DNA of 64,000 bases from Hyphomicrobium sp. LHD-15 (GTDB lineage: Bacteria; Pseudomonadota; Alphaproteobacteria; Rhizobiales; Hyphomicrobiaceae): the NCBI RefSeq assembly GCF_031157355.1, contig NZ_JAVIFT010000007.1:62001-126000 (forward strand), read 5' to 3'. Each line of letters starts with the position of its first letter. The first letter of the stretch is position 1. Below, one piece after another: positions 54,701-63,252 of this stretch. The notes beneath the pieces were generated by a model. The model did not search any database, was not told the origin of the DNA, and saw nothing but the letters and a program-made list of their open reading frames with translations. The translations under genes and the position numbers were made by a program.

Positions 54701-57700
54701 GCCCGCTTCGCCAATGACAAGTCGGCGATAATTAACCGGGCCACGCACGGGCGAACGCACTTCTATTCGATCGAGCGAATCGGACGAATAGGGGTGTTCT
54801 GGAACCGCGCCAAGCACGTCATCGTCTACGAGCGCGCCACGCTTCCATCGCAGCAGTTTGACAAAGAGCAACCCAGGCACGAGGGGCGCCCGTTTCTCAG
54901 AAAGGTAAAGGAGTACGTTGAGATCCTACAACCCGAGCGCCGGTTTCCGGAAGATGGTGCGGAATCCGTGCGGCGAGGCTGCATCGAGGGCATCGTATTC
55001 CGCAGTACCCTCATCCCTGTGAACTCCCGATGGGGCGAGGACATTCCGGATAAGGGTTGGAAAGTTCCTCTGTGGAGTCCCGCGGACGATCAGAATGTCT
55101 ACCCGAAGCCACAGGTCGAGTTGAGAGTCTCGACGGATCCGGTAGTGCAGAATCCGCACTACATCGCAATCCAACAGCCGCAAACACTTGTCTTCTTCAC
55201 ATCGACGATCGACGCCGACGGCGCCGATACTGACAGCTGGGCGACAGTTGCGAATGTCGATTATGTTGCTTGTCCGCTGCCCGAGCCACCCGCCATCAAT
55301 ACTCACGATCCCGACAACGCCGATGGCACGCTTGCCTCTGACCAGCGGGTTACGCCTGGTTTCGAGCCGGTTACATTTATTCTCGACCGGCAACCTGGAA
55401 AGATGGCCAATCTGAGCGCGGAGCGTGACGAGAAGAACGCGGTGTCGGCTATCCTCGACTCGGTGACTCTCATGCGGCGCGTGCCGCGAAACGAGTTCGC
55501 GCCGGCAGCGGAACTCGCCGAGATTCAACGTCTGCGCGCCTTGAGCGATACCTCCCGCGATTTTCTTTTCAAGATGAGGCCACCGGACGACAAGCTGACC
55601 ACGTCGTACGAAGCGGTCAAGAAAGAATTCGCAAAGCTGGATACCAGGCAGCTGACGGAGCGGCTGAACAAGCCGCTTTCGGATGAATGGGCGAACAAGC
55701 TCAAGGAGGTATGCCTCAACGAGCTCGAAGGCGCGCGCGTCCGAATCGAGCGCCAGATCGAAGCCTCTACGTCTGAAGCTGCCGATAGAATAAAGTCTAC
55801 AATCCTCGCTGCCTTCGAAGCTAAGCGGCCGTTTGAAGAGATCCGTGAAAAAACGCTGAACTCTTTGCATGCCTTGGAGAAACAAATCTCAACGGCCATC
55901 GATGACGTGTCGACGCCGATCGGCCGTCTGGATGATGTGTTGGAGAAGCTGCCGAGTTTTGACGCGCTTACGGACGTCCTCACCGCCGAGCTGTCGCGTC
56001 TAAGGACCGAGGTTGAGGCTCTCACGGATCCGGACGCAATCGACGCTGCAGTGGACCGCAAGCAGGCCGAACTGCTCGCGGCGCTGGACCGCCACATCGC
56101 GCCGTTCCTGGATCGTGTCTCTCAGGTGGTTCCGGCCGTCGGGAAGCTTGTCGAGCAAGACGTTGCGGCGCTACGCGGCAGATTTATTGCTGAGCTCGCA
56201 TTGCCGCTCCGCGCTGCACGCGTCGCCTATCGCTCCGCGTGGCAGGAGCTTTCAAAAAAAACAAAAGCCGATTACGCGCTATTTTTGAAGGAGATTGCCA
56301 ACGAGCGGGACACACTCGTCAAGAGTATCGGGAAGCTGGGCACCCTGACGTCGACAGAGTTGCCGGCTGTCAAGAGGATCGCGGCCCTTCTGAAAGAAGG
56401 CAGGGGCAAGATTCCGGGCAGAACATCGATCGGGCTATCTCTGGAGGTTGATCTTCAGAAGGCCTATGAGGAAGCGGATGCGAACGTGGCTGCATTTGCG
56501 TCGCAACTTGAGCGTCTCGTCAAGTTGGAGCTTCCGAAACGGGTGAGGGACGGCATCAATGGCGCCACAGCCGAGATCCGTGACCAACTCAAGTTGGCAA
56601 TTGAAGGGGACGCTTTCAAGTCCTTCATCGAAACCGTAGACGCCGCAGCGGCCAAAACGCTTGCCTCAAAGCTGGCGAATTCGGCGGCGGATGTGGATCT
56701 TTTTAAATTGCTGTTCGGGAAGGAGGGTGAAGAGGGACTTGCGGCTAGGATTGCGGAGTTCGAGACGGGGCTCCGCAGATTGGAGGCAGACGTCGTAGAA
56801 ACTGTGAAAACGAAACTTGATAATGCTCCACAATTCCTCACGAGCGACGCGGCCATCAGGCTTGTGCGTGCCTTTGGCGACGCGCCGATCGTCCCGCAAA
56901 TGGACTTCAACCGCAAGCAGATCGGCTATTACTTCAAGGAGTTTGAAAAGCAGGTTGGGACCACGCCGGTCGCAGCGCTCGTCGATCGGGTCGGGGGCGA
57001 ACTCAAGGGCATCGGACTCCGGGTCCCGATGGGCGCAATAACAGGACGATTGCTGCCGCAGTTTGAGAACTTCAAGCTCGCAGACCTGTTCCCCGACATA
57101 GCGGGTCTGAAACTATCAAATCTCTTCCCATCCCTCGGCGTTCCGGCGTCGGCAGCCGACCAGGTGATCGTCAAACACGGTCTCGACAAGGAGACGCGAC
57201 GTGCGTGGCTAGATGCGGAAGTGCGGCCGATCACCATCGACGGCAGCGCGGCATTGTTCTCGTTAGCCGGTCTGGCCGTGACACTGAAAGACGGAAAGTT
57301 CTCCGGCAAGGCGCGTATCGAGACTGATGAAGCAGGCAAAGTCGAGCGCGACTCCAGCGGCAGAGTGGATGGCTCCTGGCAGCTTGCGTTCGGCGGCAAG
57401 GAGATCGTCACCTTCAGGAATACGCCGCTTTCTTTCGATAAGGCTGGCCGTATGGATTTCGGGTTGCGCCCCGAAAATATAGTGCTCTCGCCAGAGCTCT
57501 CGTTCCTCGATCAGTTCATGAGCAATGCTAAGGGGCTGGGCGCACAGGGCGGCATCACCGTGGGCGTGATGCAGGAGGGCGCACTACCCGTAGGTGTCGA
57601 GTGCGTGATGGACTTGCCGGTTCCGCCGCTCCAGGCAGGGACATTCGGTGTCACCGGGCTCCGTCTCATCACTGGAATGCAGTTGCGCGCCTATCCCGAA

Positions 57701-58213
57701 TTCTCCATCACGACTCATGCCGCGCTCGGCGCATCTTCGAACCCGTTCACGATCACGATCTTCATTCTCGGTGGGTCCGGTTGGGTTCAAGTGTGGGGCC
57801 GCTATTTGCCCTCAACGGGTGCTCTTACCGCGAGCGCTTCGATCGCCATTGGTGCGTCCGCCACGCTCGGGTTCAGCTTCGGGCCGATAAACGGCATCGT
57901 TCAGCTCTTCGTCGGTATCAAGGGAACGATGGAGACGGCATCGGGTGGTCCGAGCGTGCTCGCCGTATCCGTCATCATGATCGCGCGCGGGCAGGTGGAT
58001 GTCGCGGGCCTCATAAGCGCGGCACTGATGCTCATGCTCGAGGTCAGGATGACGGAGTCGTCGGTAACCGGACACGGGACAGCTTTGTTCTCGATCCGCA
58101 TGGGGCCGTTCTACACGTGGCGTATCGCCCAGAGCGTCACCTATCAGTTAGTCGGTAGCGGACGTCAGGCAGACAACGGTGCCGCGCAAGAACACGCAAA
58201 TTCCCTTGCTTAG
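51770..58213 (+). CDS. giant protein 1, unrecognised, 2147 aa
   Basis: A 2147-residue protein with GAGGATTTATCAG before its ATG, and no signal peptide. Residues 1-~1200 are mixed beta-rich segments with scattered Cys pairs (WCCERR at ~326, DCVGENC at ~485). From ~1280 to ~1700 it is a long run of helices rich in Glu/Lys/Leu (for example RLRTEVEALTDPDAIDAAVD), strongly coiled-coil-like. From ~1920 to ~2120 the sequence is Gly/Ala/Ser/Val-rich and alternating (for example ASIAIGASATLGFSFGPING), which may form a beta-barrel or a membrane-active surface. The first third is AT-richer. I recognise no family; it could be structural, a toxin-like or a very large scaffold. Confidence 0.8.
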   Translation: MDVLLAAEFKLDKDSAPKGTKPGETAMLVVCFDRNQKLNRKSQFDVKIYRSSEFTLNGPHPIDSPKGYEPPKAPPNTRRELLARRVSRVYFYDKRSSKLPVLRLDCDEGSSTIEVSPLNRRENGEAARVHHDEDPQLDATLRAVGLKLGCICPVAPERMLPRRRVIHVNGFLAARLQRKADNTARIVWADLFKKIREADDYDDEFEKNSEPDDEDEITYKNFETHAGYANKEKTLSESVGLALSYVSTVSASSFPPAIRKIVRAENIKIIPSLQKGPLATAHLGWKVDAVATYELQFKFEFWHAQDSKLSADAPLDVVLPGQKIIGLVRQPPFWCCERRIAGNPLRYIFALEFSNTENFALIWNHQAYPYYDSIATARRDRPLSMFPVLAAKTAAPASLIFSLGEHRQKGEPLVYRLTLRRLQLGTLHDAVLGGDKKLEGKAKLPFFVGSRGSEPMEFAFEIKSECGPDKLRKFVDLDCVGENCSSDTDAFIDVKFDQSVVGDEPRVRSFRLGSHEVTLASKRDAHGNDDVSYLRLRFADELCAQSDKVEEVRRLCEIVKVDMKYDLSVDSFSPATQDPHPHDVEGLNAPLVIDLGAEAASDIGGGGFDIKPTLRVEESAGRDLREGLQARADRKQKVSLSLKSASKPLPARKLIVIDPAPFFVAKIVTPALIPTAEGRELARWDSDGSDGPYWRIMAERGGYKLLMPPQAIGETALKRFNPADKHHPAQNEPDGKDVYADFRFSPNAELTLFTSLREDLNGIVEPPFNTRRLFGHAGQRSPGAPLKQAIFELLYGMTTAVTANSDRLITELTADLGFLPPLLIEDKPEWSKELSARALDPTETTDDVSTEAQASEFGSFRAVSEDVNRALRRRLAILAINDKITGVTKPFTQGVDFTLRRNAQILAPVKLKKPTAAPYDDKDGRGGVEPELLLDGGADWGFESTEIYEEVWRNPRSSSGEAGRLHLSALGGWGDQRARFANDKSAIINRATHGRTHFYSIERIGRIGVFWNRAKHVIVYERATLPSQQFDKEQPRHEGRPFLRKVKEYVEILQPERRFPEDGAESVRRGCIEGIVFRSTLIPVNSRWGEDIPDKGWKVPLWSPADDQNVYPKPQVELRVSTDPVVQNPHYIAIQQPQTLVFFTSTIDADGADTDSWATVANVDYVACPLPEPPAINTHDPDNADGTLASDQRVTPGFEPVTFILDRQPGKMANLSAERDEKNAVSAILDSVTLMRRVPRNEFAPAAELAEIQRLRALSDTSRDFLFKMRPPDDKLTTSYEAVKKEFAKLDTRQLTERLNKPLSDEWANKLKEVCLNELEGARVRIERQIEASTSEAADRIKSTILAAFEAKRPFEEIREKTLNSLHALEKQISTAIDDVSTPIGRLDDVLEKLPSFDALTDVLTAELSRLRTEVEALTDPDAIDAAVDRKQAELLAALDRHIAPFLDRVSQVVPAVGKLVEQDVAALRGRFIAELALPLRAARVAYRSAWQELSKKTKADYALFLKEIANERDTLVKSIGKLGTLTSTELPAVKRIAALLKEGRGKIPGRTSIGLSLEVDLQKAYEEADANVAAFASQLERLVKLELPKRVRDGINGATAEIRDQLKLAIEGDAFKSFIETVDAAAAKTLASKLANSAADVDLFKLLFGKEGEEGLAARIAEFETGLRRLEADVVETVKTKLDNAPQFLTSDAAIRLVRAFGDAPIVPQMDFNRKQIGYYFKEFEKQVGTTPVAALVDRVGGELKGIGLRVPMGAITGRLLPQFENFKLADLFPDIAGLKLSNLFPSLGVPASAADQVIVKHGLDKETRRAWLDAEVRPITIDGSAALFSLAGLAVTLKDGKFSGKARIETDEAGKVERDSSGRVDGSWQLAFGGKEIVTFRNTPLSFDKAGRMDFGLRPENIVLSPELSFLDQFMSNAKGLGAQGGITVGVMQEGALPVGVECVMDLPVPPLQAGTFGVTGLRLITGMQLRAYPEFSITTHAALGASSNPFTITIFILGGSGWVQVWGRYLPSTGALTASASIAIGASATLGFSFGPINGIVQLFVGIKGTMETASGGPSVLAVSVIMIARGQVDVAGLISAALMLMLEVRMTESSVTGHGTALFSIRMGPFYTWRIAQSVTYQLVGSGRQADNGAAQEHANSLA

Positions 58214-58230
58214 TTTTGAGTAATAGGATC

Positions 58231-61200
58231 ATGAAATTTCATATCAATATGGCGGTCACGCGCCTCCCTGACCTTTATGGTCAGCCGTTGACGGCAATTA
58301 TGCTTTCACCTCTTTTTCTCGATGACATCAAAGGCATCGACGAGACAGCGATTAAGCCGCTCGCAAAGCCATGGTTTTGGGAGAAGCTCGACGGAACCGC
58401 AGGACTTGAGTTTCGGACACTCATCGGTCGCACGCTCAAGCCGCTCGACCTTGCCATGCCCGAGAGCGATCAGGAGGCCATACGAGAGAAGATCGACAAA
58501 ATTTACGACGCGCTGTACTTCTCAGACCTTGACGCGCAGCCGATCGAACGGCCGATCTTTCTGGCGAAAGTGCCAGAGACTGGTCCCGAACCGGGACAAA
58601 GCGCACCCGTCGTCTGGGCGCACGCGTTGGAGAGCCTGGCGCGGCAACCGGGCCAAGTGGGTCGTATTCTGCGCGTCACTCATTTCTTGAAGTATGGGGG
58701 GAGCTTGAGGCTTATAAAGCCGCCGGCGTTTCAGGTCAAAACGACTAAAGGCACCCTCGGCCTCACTCCCAAACGCTTCAAGGTATTGGACAAGAACAGC
58801 GTGTCCTACGACTACGAGCACGTCGCCTCGGAGGATTTCCCAGAGTTGGCCGAAGGCGTGACATTCTCCGCCACGATCTGCTTCGACCGATTTCAGGGCA
58901 GCTTATCGGCAGACGAAGACGATCCTGAAATCGATCCTAAAACACTTTGGGTGTCGTTCCCGAGTTCAGGACGATCGTGGACGGGCGACGATTGGTTCGC
59001 CGCATTACCGATCCGGCTGGTTGAAGCGATGGACCTCGTGGATCACCTGGACGTCGCGCTCGGCGTATGGTCCGCCGGGGCCTCAAGAGATGCCGAAGTC
59101 CAGCGCGAGGAAGCGAAGCTGGTGAAGCGTTTGTTCGCGTTCTGCGTGGGCTTCGGTGCCGGCACCGGACGTGGGCAAGAGCGCGAGCCGGAGTGGACCG
59201 CGGACCTTATATTGAGGGCAATCGCGGAAGATGCGCGGGCGAAACACGATGTCAACCTCGACAAGGTCTTGAAACTCCTGGCGGGGAATCTGAAGGATGC
59301 TGCTGCGGACGACTCCTACGATGCTAGGTTGGAGGCAACGGATTTCGATGCGGAGTTTGCCACGCTCAGAAAAATTGCCGCCAGCGTCGCGGCCGCCGAG
59401 GGCAGCGAAATTCAATGGCGGCAGGCCGAAAAAATTCTCGATATCCCAAATGGCGAGGGAAACGGTCCGACGCGGCAAAGCCTCGCCGACGTTTTACGCA
59501 CGATGGGGGTACTCTTGCGCAGCCAGCGTGGCGCCGCAGGGCTCCTGTTGCAGGCGTGGGGCACGGAGATTGCTGCCGCTGTACATGATGGCGCCGACCA
59601 GCCTGAGGAGTTCGCAAAGCGCGAAACTGAGCTCAAGGACAGAATCTCAGCGGCAGTCGCCAGGATAGCTCTGCGGCAGCGCCTGACGATCGACCGGATC
59701 AGGCCTCTACTCGAACGCAACGACGCTGAAGCGACCGAGGCGGTGAAGAAAGTTGCCAAGAATGCATTGAAGGAAGTGCGGAAAAATTTTGATCTGCCGC
59801 TTTCCTCCGTGGCAGTACTTCAGGAGCGGGCGATGGTGTTCGTTCTCAAACGATTTGCCGGCGCAATGTCTGGAACTGACGCTGGGGCAGCGGCCGAGAA
59901 CGAGATCCTGGGCGGCTTCTCCGACAGCCTCGCGGCGCGTGTCGCGAGCATCGGCACAGAATCCAAGGCTTCCTTAGCGGATATCGACCTCGGCGCCATA
60001 GATCCTGTGACGGTTCCCCAGCCGCTGACCTTCGTTGTAGGCAACCTGGCCGACACGGGAAGTGCAGCAGCCACGAGCCCTGAGCCGTTCAAGCCGGAGA
60101 ATGCGCTGTCGCGCTTCGTAGGGATTGGCGTACTCGTGCGCATCATGACGTCGGCCGGCGCGGTCAATAGTCCGTGGTACTGCCCGACGCTCGGCGCATT
60201 TCGGGCTATAGGCGAGAGCGATAAGCCAGGAGACCTCATCACGACTGGGCATGCACCTTGGCGCGTTGTGTCTCAGAACGGGCTCGAGGGATGGGTCGTG
60301 ACCTATTCCGGGCTTCCGATAACAGCAATTCCCGTAGTCGCAGATCTGAACGCCAAGCATAGCCTGCAGTCCAACAGTCAAAAGCTGGCGAAGCCGACAC
60401 ATGCTGTCTTTCAGATCAGGAAGGCCGACAGCGGTGCGTCCAGCCGGTGGTGGAAGATTCCCGCTCTCGGCTATGGCCGAACCTATGAGTTTGCCTTCTT
60501 CGGTCAAACAAACGCTGGCGCTCTTCCCGCTGAGCTGACGGACGGGGTCGATTGCGGACGTTTTCGGCTCCCCGATACGGTCCCAAGCGCCATCGAAGGA
60601 CGTGCCACGCGGATCAAGCTTCGTTATCTTCGACGAACGCCTGTTGGTGCCCCGCGCCTTGTTCCGATCAAGAACGATGATGATCGCTTCGGACGTAAAG
60701 GCAGTGTGCTGGCAATCCCGCCGATCCCGCGCGCCGAACCATGGCCGGTTTTTCCTTTGGCTGAAGACCTGATCGGCCGCCCTGAGATGGTGGTGGATGA
60801 TCCCATCCTCGATAGTGAGGCTGACCGATATGACGACACGTTCGGCCCTATCATTCTCCTTAGGCCGGCGGAAAATAAGGCTTGGAAGGAAGGTCAGTCC
60901 GAGTTCGAGTTCGGTGTCGTTCCGCCGGCAGTGTCCACCAATGACTTCGTCGTTTGGAGATCGGCCGACCTGCAGGTTCTTTCTGAGGGAGAGTCGGAAA
61001 GCTCAGCCTCTAAAGCCGCAAGGAATGAGATTGCATCCCTGCTTAGGGAATCGATCGAACCGTCAAAGGTCCAGGACGAATCGCCAGATGACCCGGCGGT
61101 CGAATTTTTTCGGCTTCAGGTCTGGAAGGTAAACAACCAGGTGGTGGGTCAAAGCGCCCTCGTTGTCGACAAGGAAATTAAGTTCCCACTGAAACCGCCC

Positions 61201-63252
61201 GTCAAGAACGAGATCAAGGATTGGCAGTCCCGGACGTATCCCATTGCCGTCAAGGTGGGGAAGAACCAGGACGTCAAGATGATTGACGGAACACCCGCAG
61301 GAGGCTCGACGATCTTCGTTTCCGAGGGGGGCCTCTACCGCATAGCCATCACCTCTATGGTCGATCGAAAATTTTTTGACGAACCAGAAAAAAACGGGAA
61401 CGCGGCACGCTTCCGCACTCTCCCTCCGTTGTGGTTCGTAAAGCAGGCAGAGGGCGCGGGGCGGCAGTTGCGTAAGGATACGGATAAGCTGAAATACGGC
61501 GATCGCTACGCCGTGTCTGCGACGTACTTGACGGTTGAGGTGGCAACGCTCGGCGGGTTTGAGGTCGACAAGGTCGACAAGGAGGCGCAATTGAAGCGCC
61601 GTCGTGTGCTGTACGAGCAGATCGCTCCTCTCGAGACACAGCGTTCGCCTCTCGAGATTGGCTTGCGCAATAATTGGCCGAAGGACGATCGTATTTCCCC
61701 TTACGCAAAGCGCAGTCTCCTGCGTTGTCAGCTCTGGAGTTGGAGCGGACGCTCGTTCGGAGGGGACGTAACAGGCCGTCTCGAAAAGGCGTTCGTTGAT
61801 GATGAAAGAAAAATGCCGCCTGGAAGCAGAAGGCAGGGGGCGTGGATTTGGCAGGACAAAGGCGATCAGTCCGATGCGTGGAAAGATATCGTAAGCGCGG
61901 ACGGACAGCTCTTTGGCGACCGCACGGACACAGAAGCGCTGATCAGCACAGGGCTTCTGATGCCGCCAAAGGCCGACGTGGCTGCGGCGGCTTTGGCGAT
62001 GCGGGAGGAGGCTGCGATGGACGCTGGTCTCGTGAGAGTCGGACCAACGCACCGCATCGATATGGATCTCGATCGCCGCGCGCAGTATTGGCGGTTCTCG
62101 GCCCGCATCGAGTCTCGCTACGCGGGCCTGCTAGCGGAGGAACTGCGCCCCAAAGCTCGGATCAACTCACCCTGGCGGCGACTGCTCCTCAAGGCACGCC
62201 CTCGTGATCGCATGCCGAAGCCTAGCGTCAGGTTCATCTTGCCGCTAACCCAGTCTATCGGGCCAGCGGAGAGGCCCGATGGCTCGCCAGCAACTCCGGA
62301 AGATCCCCGCAATTCTCTCCTCGTGATGCTCGACGAGGCTTGGGGCAGCCATGCGGGGCTGGCGGAAAAGCTGAACGTGCAGGTTGTCGCGTGGGAAGAA
62401 ATGCCCGGCAGCAGCGCCCATCAGTTCGGTTTCGATCCCATCGTCAGCGCGAAGACAGCCGATCCCAGCATCGAGGTGTCGACGCGCTGGCCGTTCGGAT
62501 TGACATTCGACGCCAACGTGAAACGGCCTCAGATTGCCGCCTCATGTTTCGAGCTGCGTATCCCGACTCCGATGACCAAAGGCACGGATGTTATGGCGCA
62601 AGTTCGCTTTCAGCGCGGACTGGTAGCGAGCATGGTAGATGCTGCTAATCAAGTCAGCACCTACGAATCAGAATGGACCCAGCCGGAATGGGTGATCTTC
62701 AATCGCGACGCCCGGTATTGGCGCGTCAAGAAAGGCGGCGAACCGATCCAGTGGCGCGATGCGCAAGAGCTGAATATTCGCGGATCAGAAGTCCTCTTGA
62801 ACGCGCAACCCATCGCCATTCTGGCTGACGACCCGGAGCCGGACAGCAAGATGGTCCGGGACGTCTACCTGGTGATCACCGTGAAGATAAAGGAGGCGGA
62901 CGGAACCGAAGGCGAGGTCTTTTACAACCTGAAGCGCATCACCAAGAATGGTTTCGAGGAGGTTGAGGCTGCTCATCCGTCGGCAATCAAGGTCGACGAA
63001 GAAACCGCGCGCTTCGTTGGACGCCTGTTGGAGATCGAAATTCACAAGAGCTGGAGGTCTCTCTATAGGGATATGGCGAAGCGCTACGACGAGAAAGTCG
63101 GTCAGAAGCCAAGCGCGAGAGACCATGAGCTTTGGATGCTGCTTTTCCCGTCAGACGACGGGGAGCATCACGACGCCATCGCCAGGATCAGGCGCGTCTC
63201 GCCACCTCTAGGTATTAAAGAACGGTCGGAGATCACGCGCGGGCAGGGGTGA
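58231..63252 (+). CDS. giant protein 2, unrecognised, ~1673 aa
   Basis: Starts 17 bases after giant gene 1 stops (ATG at 58231; a TTG at 58216 is also in frame) and is surely in the same operon. There is no signal peptide. The first ~300 residues are beta-rich (LKYGGSLRLIKPPAFQVKTT; LWVSFPSSGRSWTGDDW), 300-580 is helical (ATEAVKKVAKNALKEVRKN), and the rest is long, mixed beta-rich, with acidic linkers such as LSEGESESSASKAARNE and a helical end. Trp is frequent. No catalytic motif or family is visible to me. Shared length scale, adjacency and layout (beta, then helical, then beta) with giant 1 suggest one machine or complex. Confidence 0.8.
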   Translation: MKFHINMAVTRLPDLYGQPLTAIMLSPLFLDDIKGIDETAIKPLAKPWFWEKLDGTAGLEFRTLIGRTLKPLDLAMPESDQEAIREKIDKIYDALYFSDLDAQPIERPIFLAKVPETGPEPGQSAPVVWAHALESLARQPGQVGRILRVTHFLKYGGSLRLIKPPAFQVKTTKGTLGLTPKRFKVLDKNSVSYDYEHVASEDFPELAEGVTFSATICFDRFQGSLSADEDDPEIDPKTLWVSFPSSGRSWTGDDWFAALPIRLVEAMDLVDHLDVALGVWSAGASRDAEVQREEAKLVKRLFAFCVGFGAGTGRGQEREPEWTADLILRAIAEDARAKHDVNLDKVLKLLAGNLKDAAADDSYDARLEATDFDAEFATLRKIAASVAAAEGSEIQWRQAEKILDIPNGEGNGPTRQSLADVLRTMGVLLRSQRGAAGLLLQAWGTEIAAAVHDGADQPEEFAKRETELKDRISAAVARIALRQRLTIDRIRPLLERNDAEATEAVKKVAKNALKEVRKNFDLPLSSVAVLQERAMVFVLKRFAGAMSGTDAGAAAENEILGGFSDSLAARVASIGTESKASLADIDLGAIDPVTVPQPLTFVVGNLADTGSAAATSPEPFKPENALSRFVGIGVLVRIMTSAGAVNSPWYCPTLGAFRAIGESDKPGDLITTGHAPWRVVSQNGLEGWVVTYSGLPITAIPVVADLNAKHSLQSNSQKLAKPTHAVFQIRKADSGASSRWWKIPALGYGRTYEFAFFGQTNAGALPAELTDGVDCGRFRLPDTVPSAIEGRATRIKLRYLRRTPVGAPRLVPIKNDDDRFGRKGSVLAIPPIPRAEPWPVFPLAEDLIGRPEMVVDDPILDSEADRYDDTFGPIILLRPAENKAWKEGQSEFEFGVVPPAVSTNDFVVWRSADLQVLSEGESESSASKAARNEIASLLRESIEPSKVQDESPDDPAVEFFRLQVWKVNNQVVGQSALVVDKEIKFPLKPPVKNEIKDWQSRTYPIAVKVGKNQDVKMIDGTPAGGSTIFVSEGGLYRIAITSMVDRKFFDEPEKNGNAARFRTLPPLWFVKQAEGAGRQLRKDTDKLKYGDRYAVSATYLTVEVATLGGFEVDKVDKEAQLKRRRVLYEQIAPLETQRSPLEIGLRNNWPKDDRISPYAKRSLLRCQLWSWSGRSFGGDVTGRLEKAFVDDERKMPPGSRRQGAWIWQDKGDQSDAWKDIVSADGQLFGDRTDTEALISTGLLMPPKADVAAAALAMREEAAMDAGLVRVGPTHRIDMDLDRRAQYWRFSARIESRYAGLLAEELRPKARINSPWRRLLLKARPRDRMPKPSVRFILPLTQSIGPAERPDGSPATPEDPRNSLLVMLDEAWGSHAGLAEKLNVQVVAWEEMPGSSAHQFGFDPIVSAKTADPSIEVSTRWPFGLTFDANVKRPQIAASCFELRIPTPMTKGTDVMAQVRFQRGLVASMVDAANQVSTYESEWTQPEWVIFNRDARYWRVKKGGEPIQWRDAQELNIRGSEVLLNAQPIAILADDPEPDSKMVRDVYLVITVKIKEADGTEGEVFYNLKRITKNGFEEVEAAHPSAIKVDEETARFVGRLLEIEIHKSWRSLYRDMAKRYDEKVGQKPSARDHELWMLLFPSDDGEHHDAIARIRRVSPPLGIKERSEITRGQG

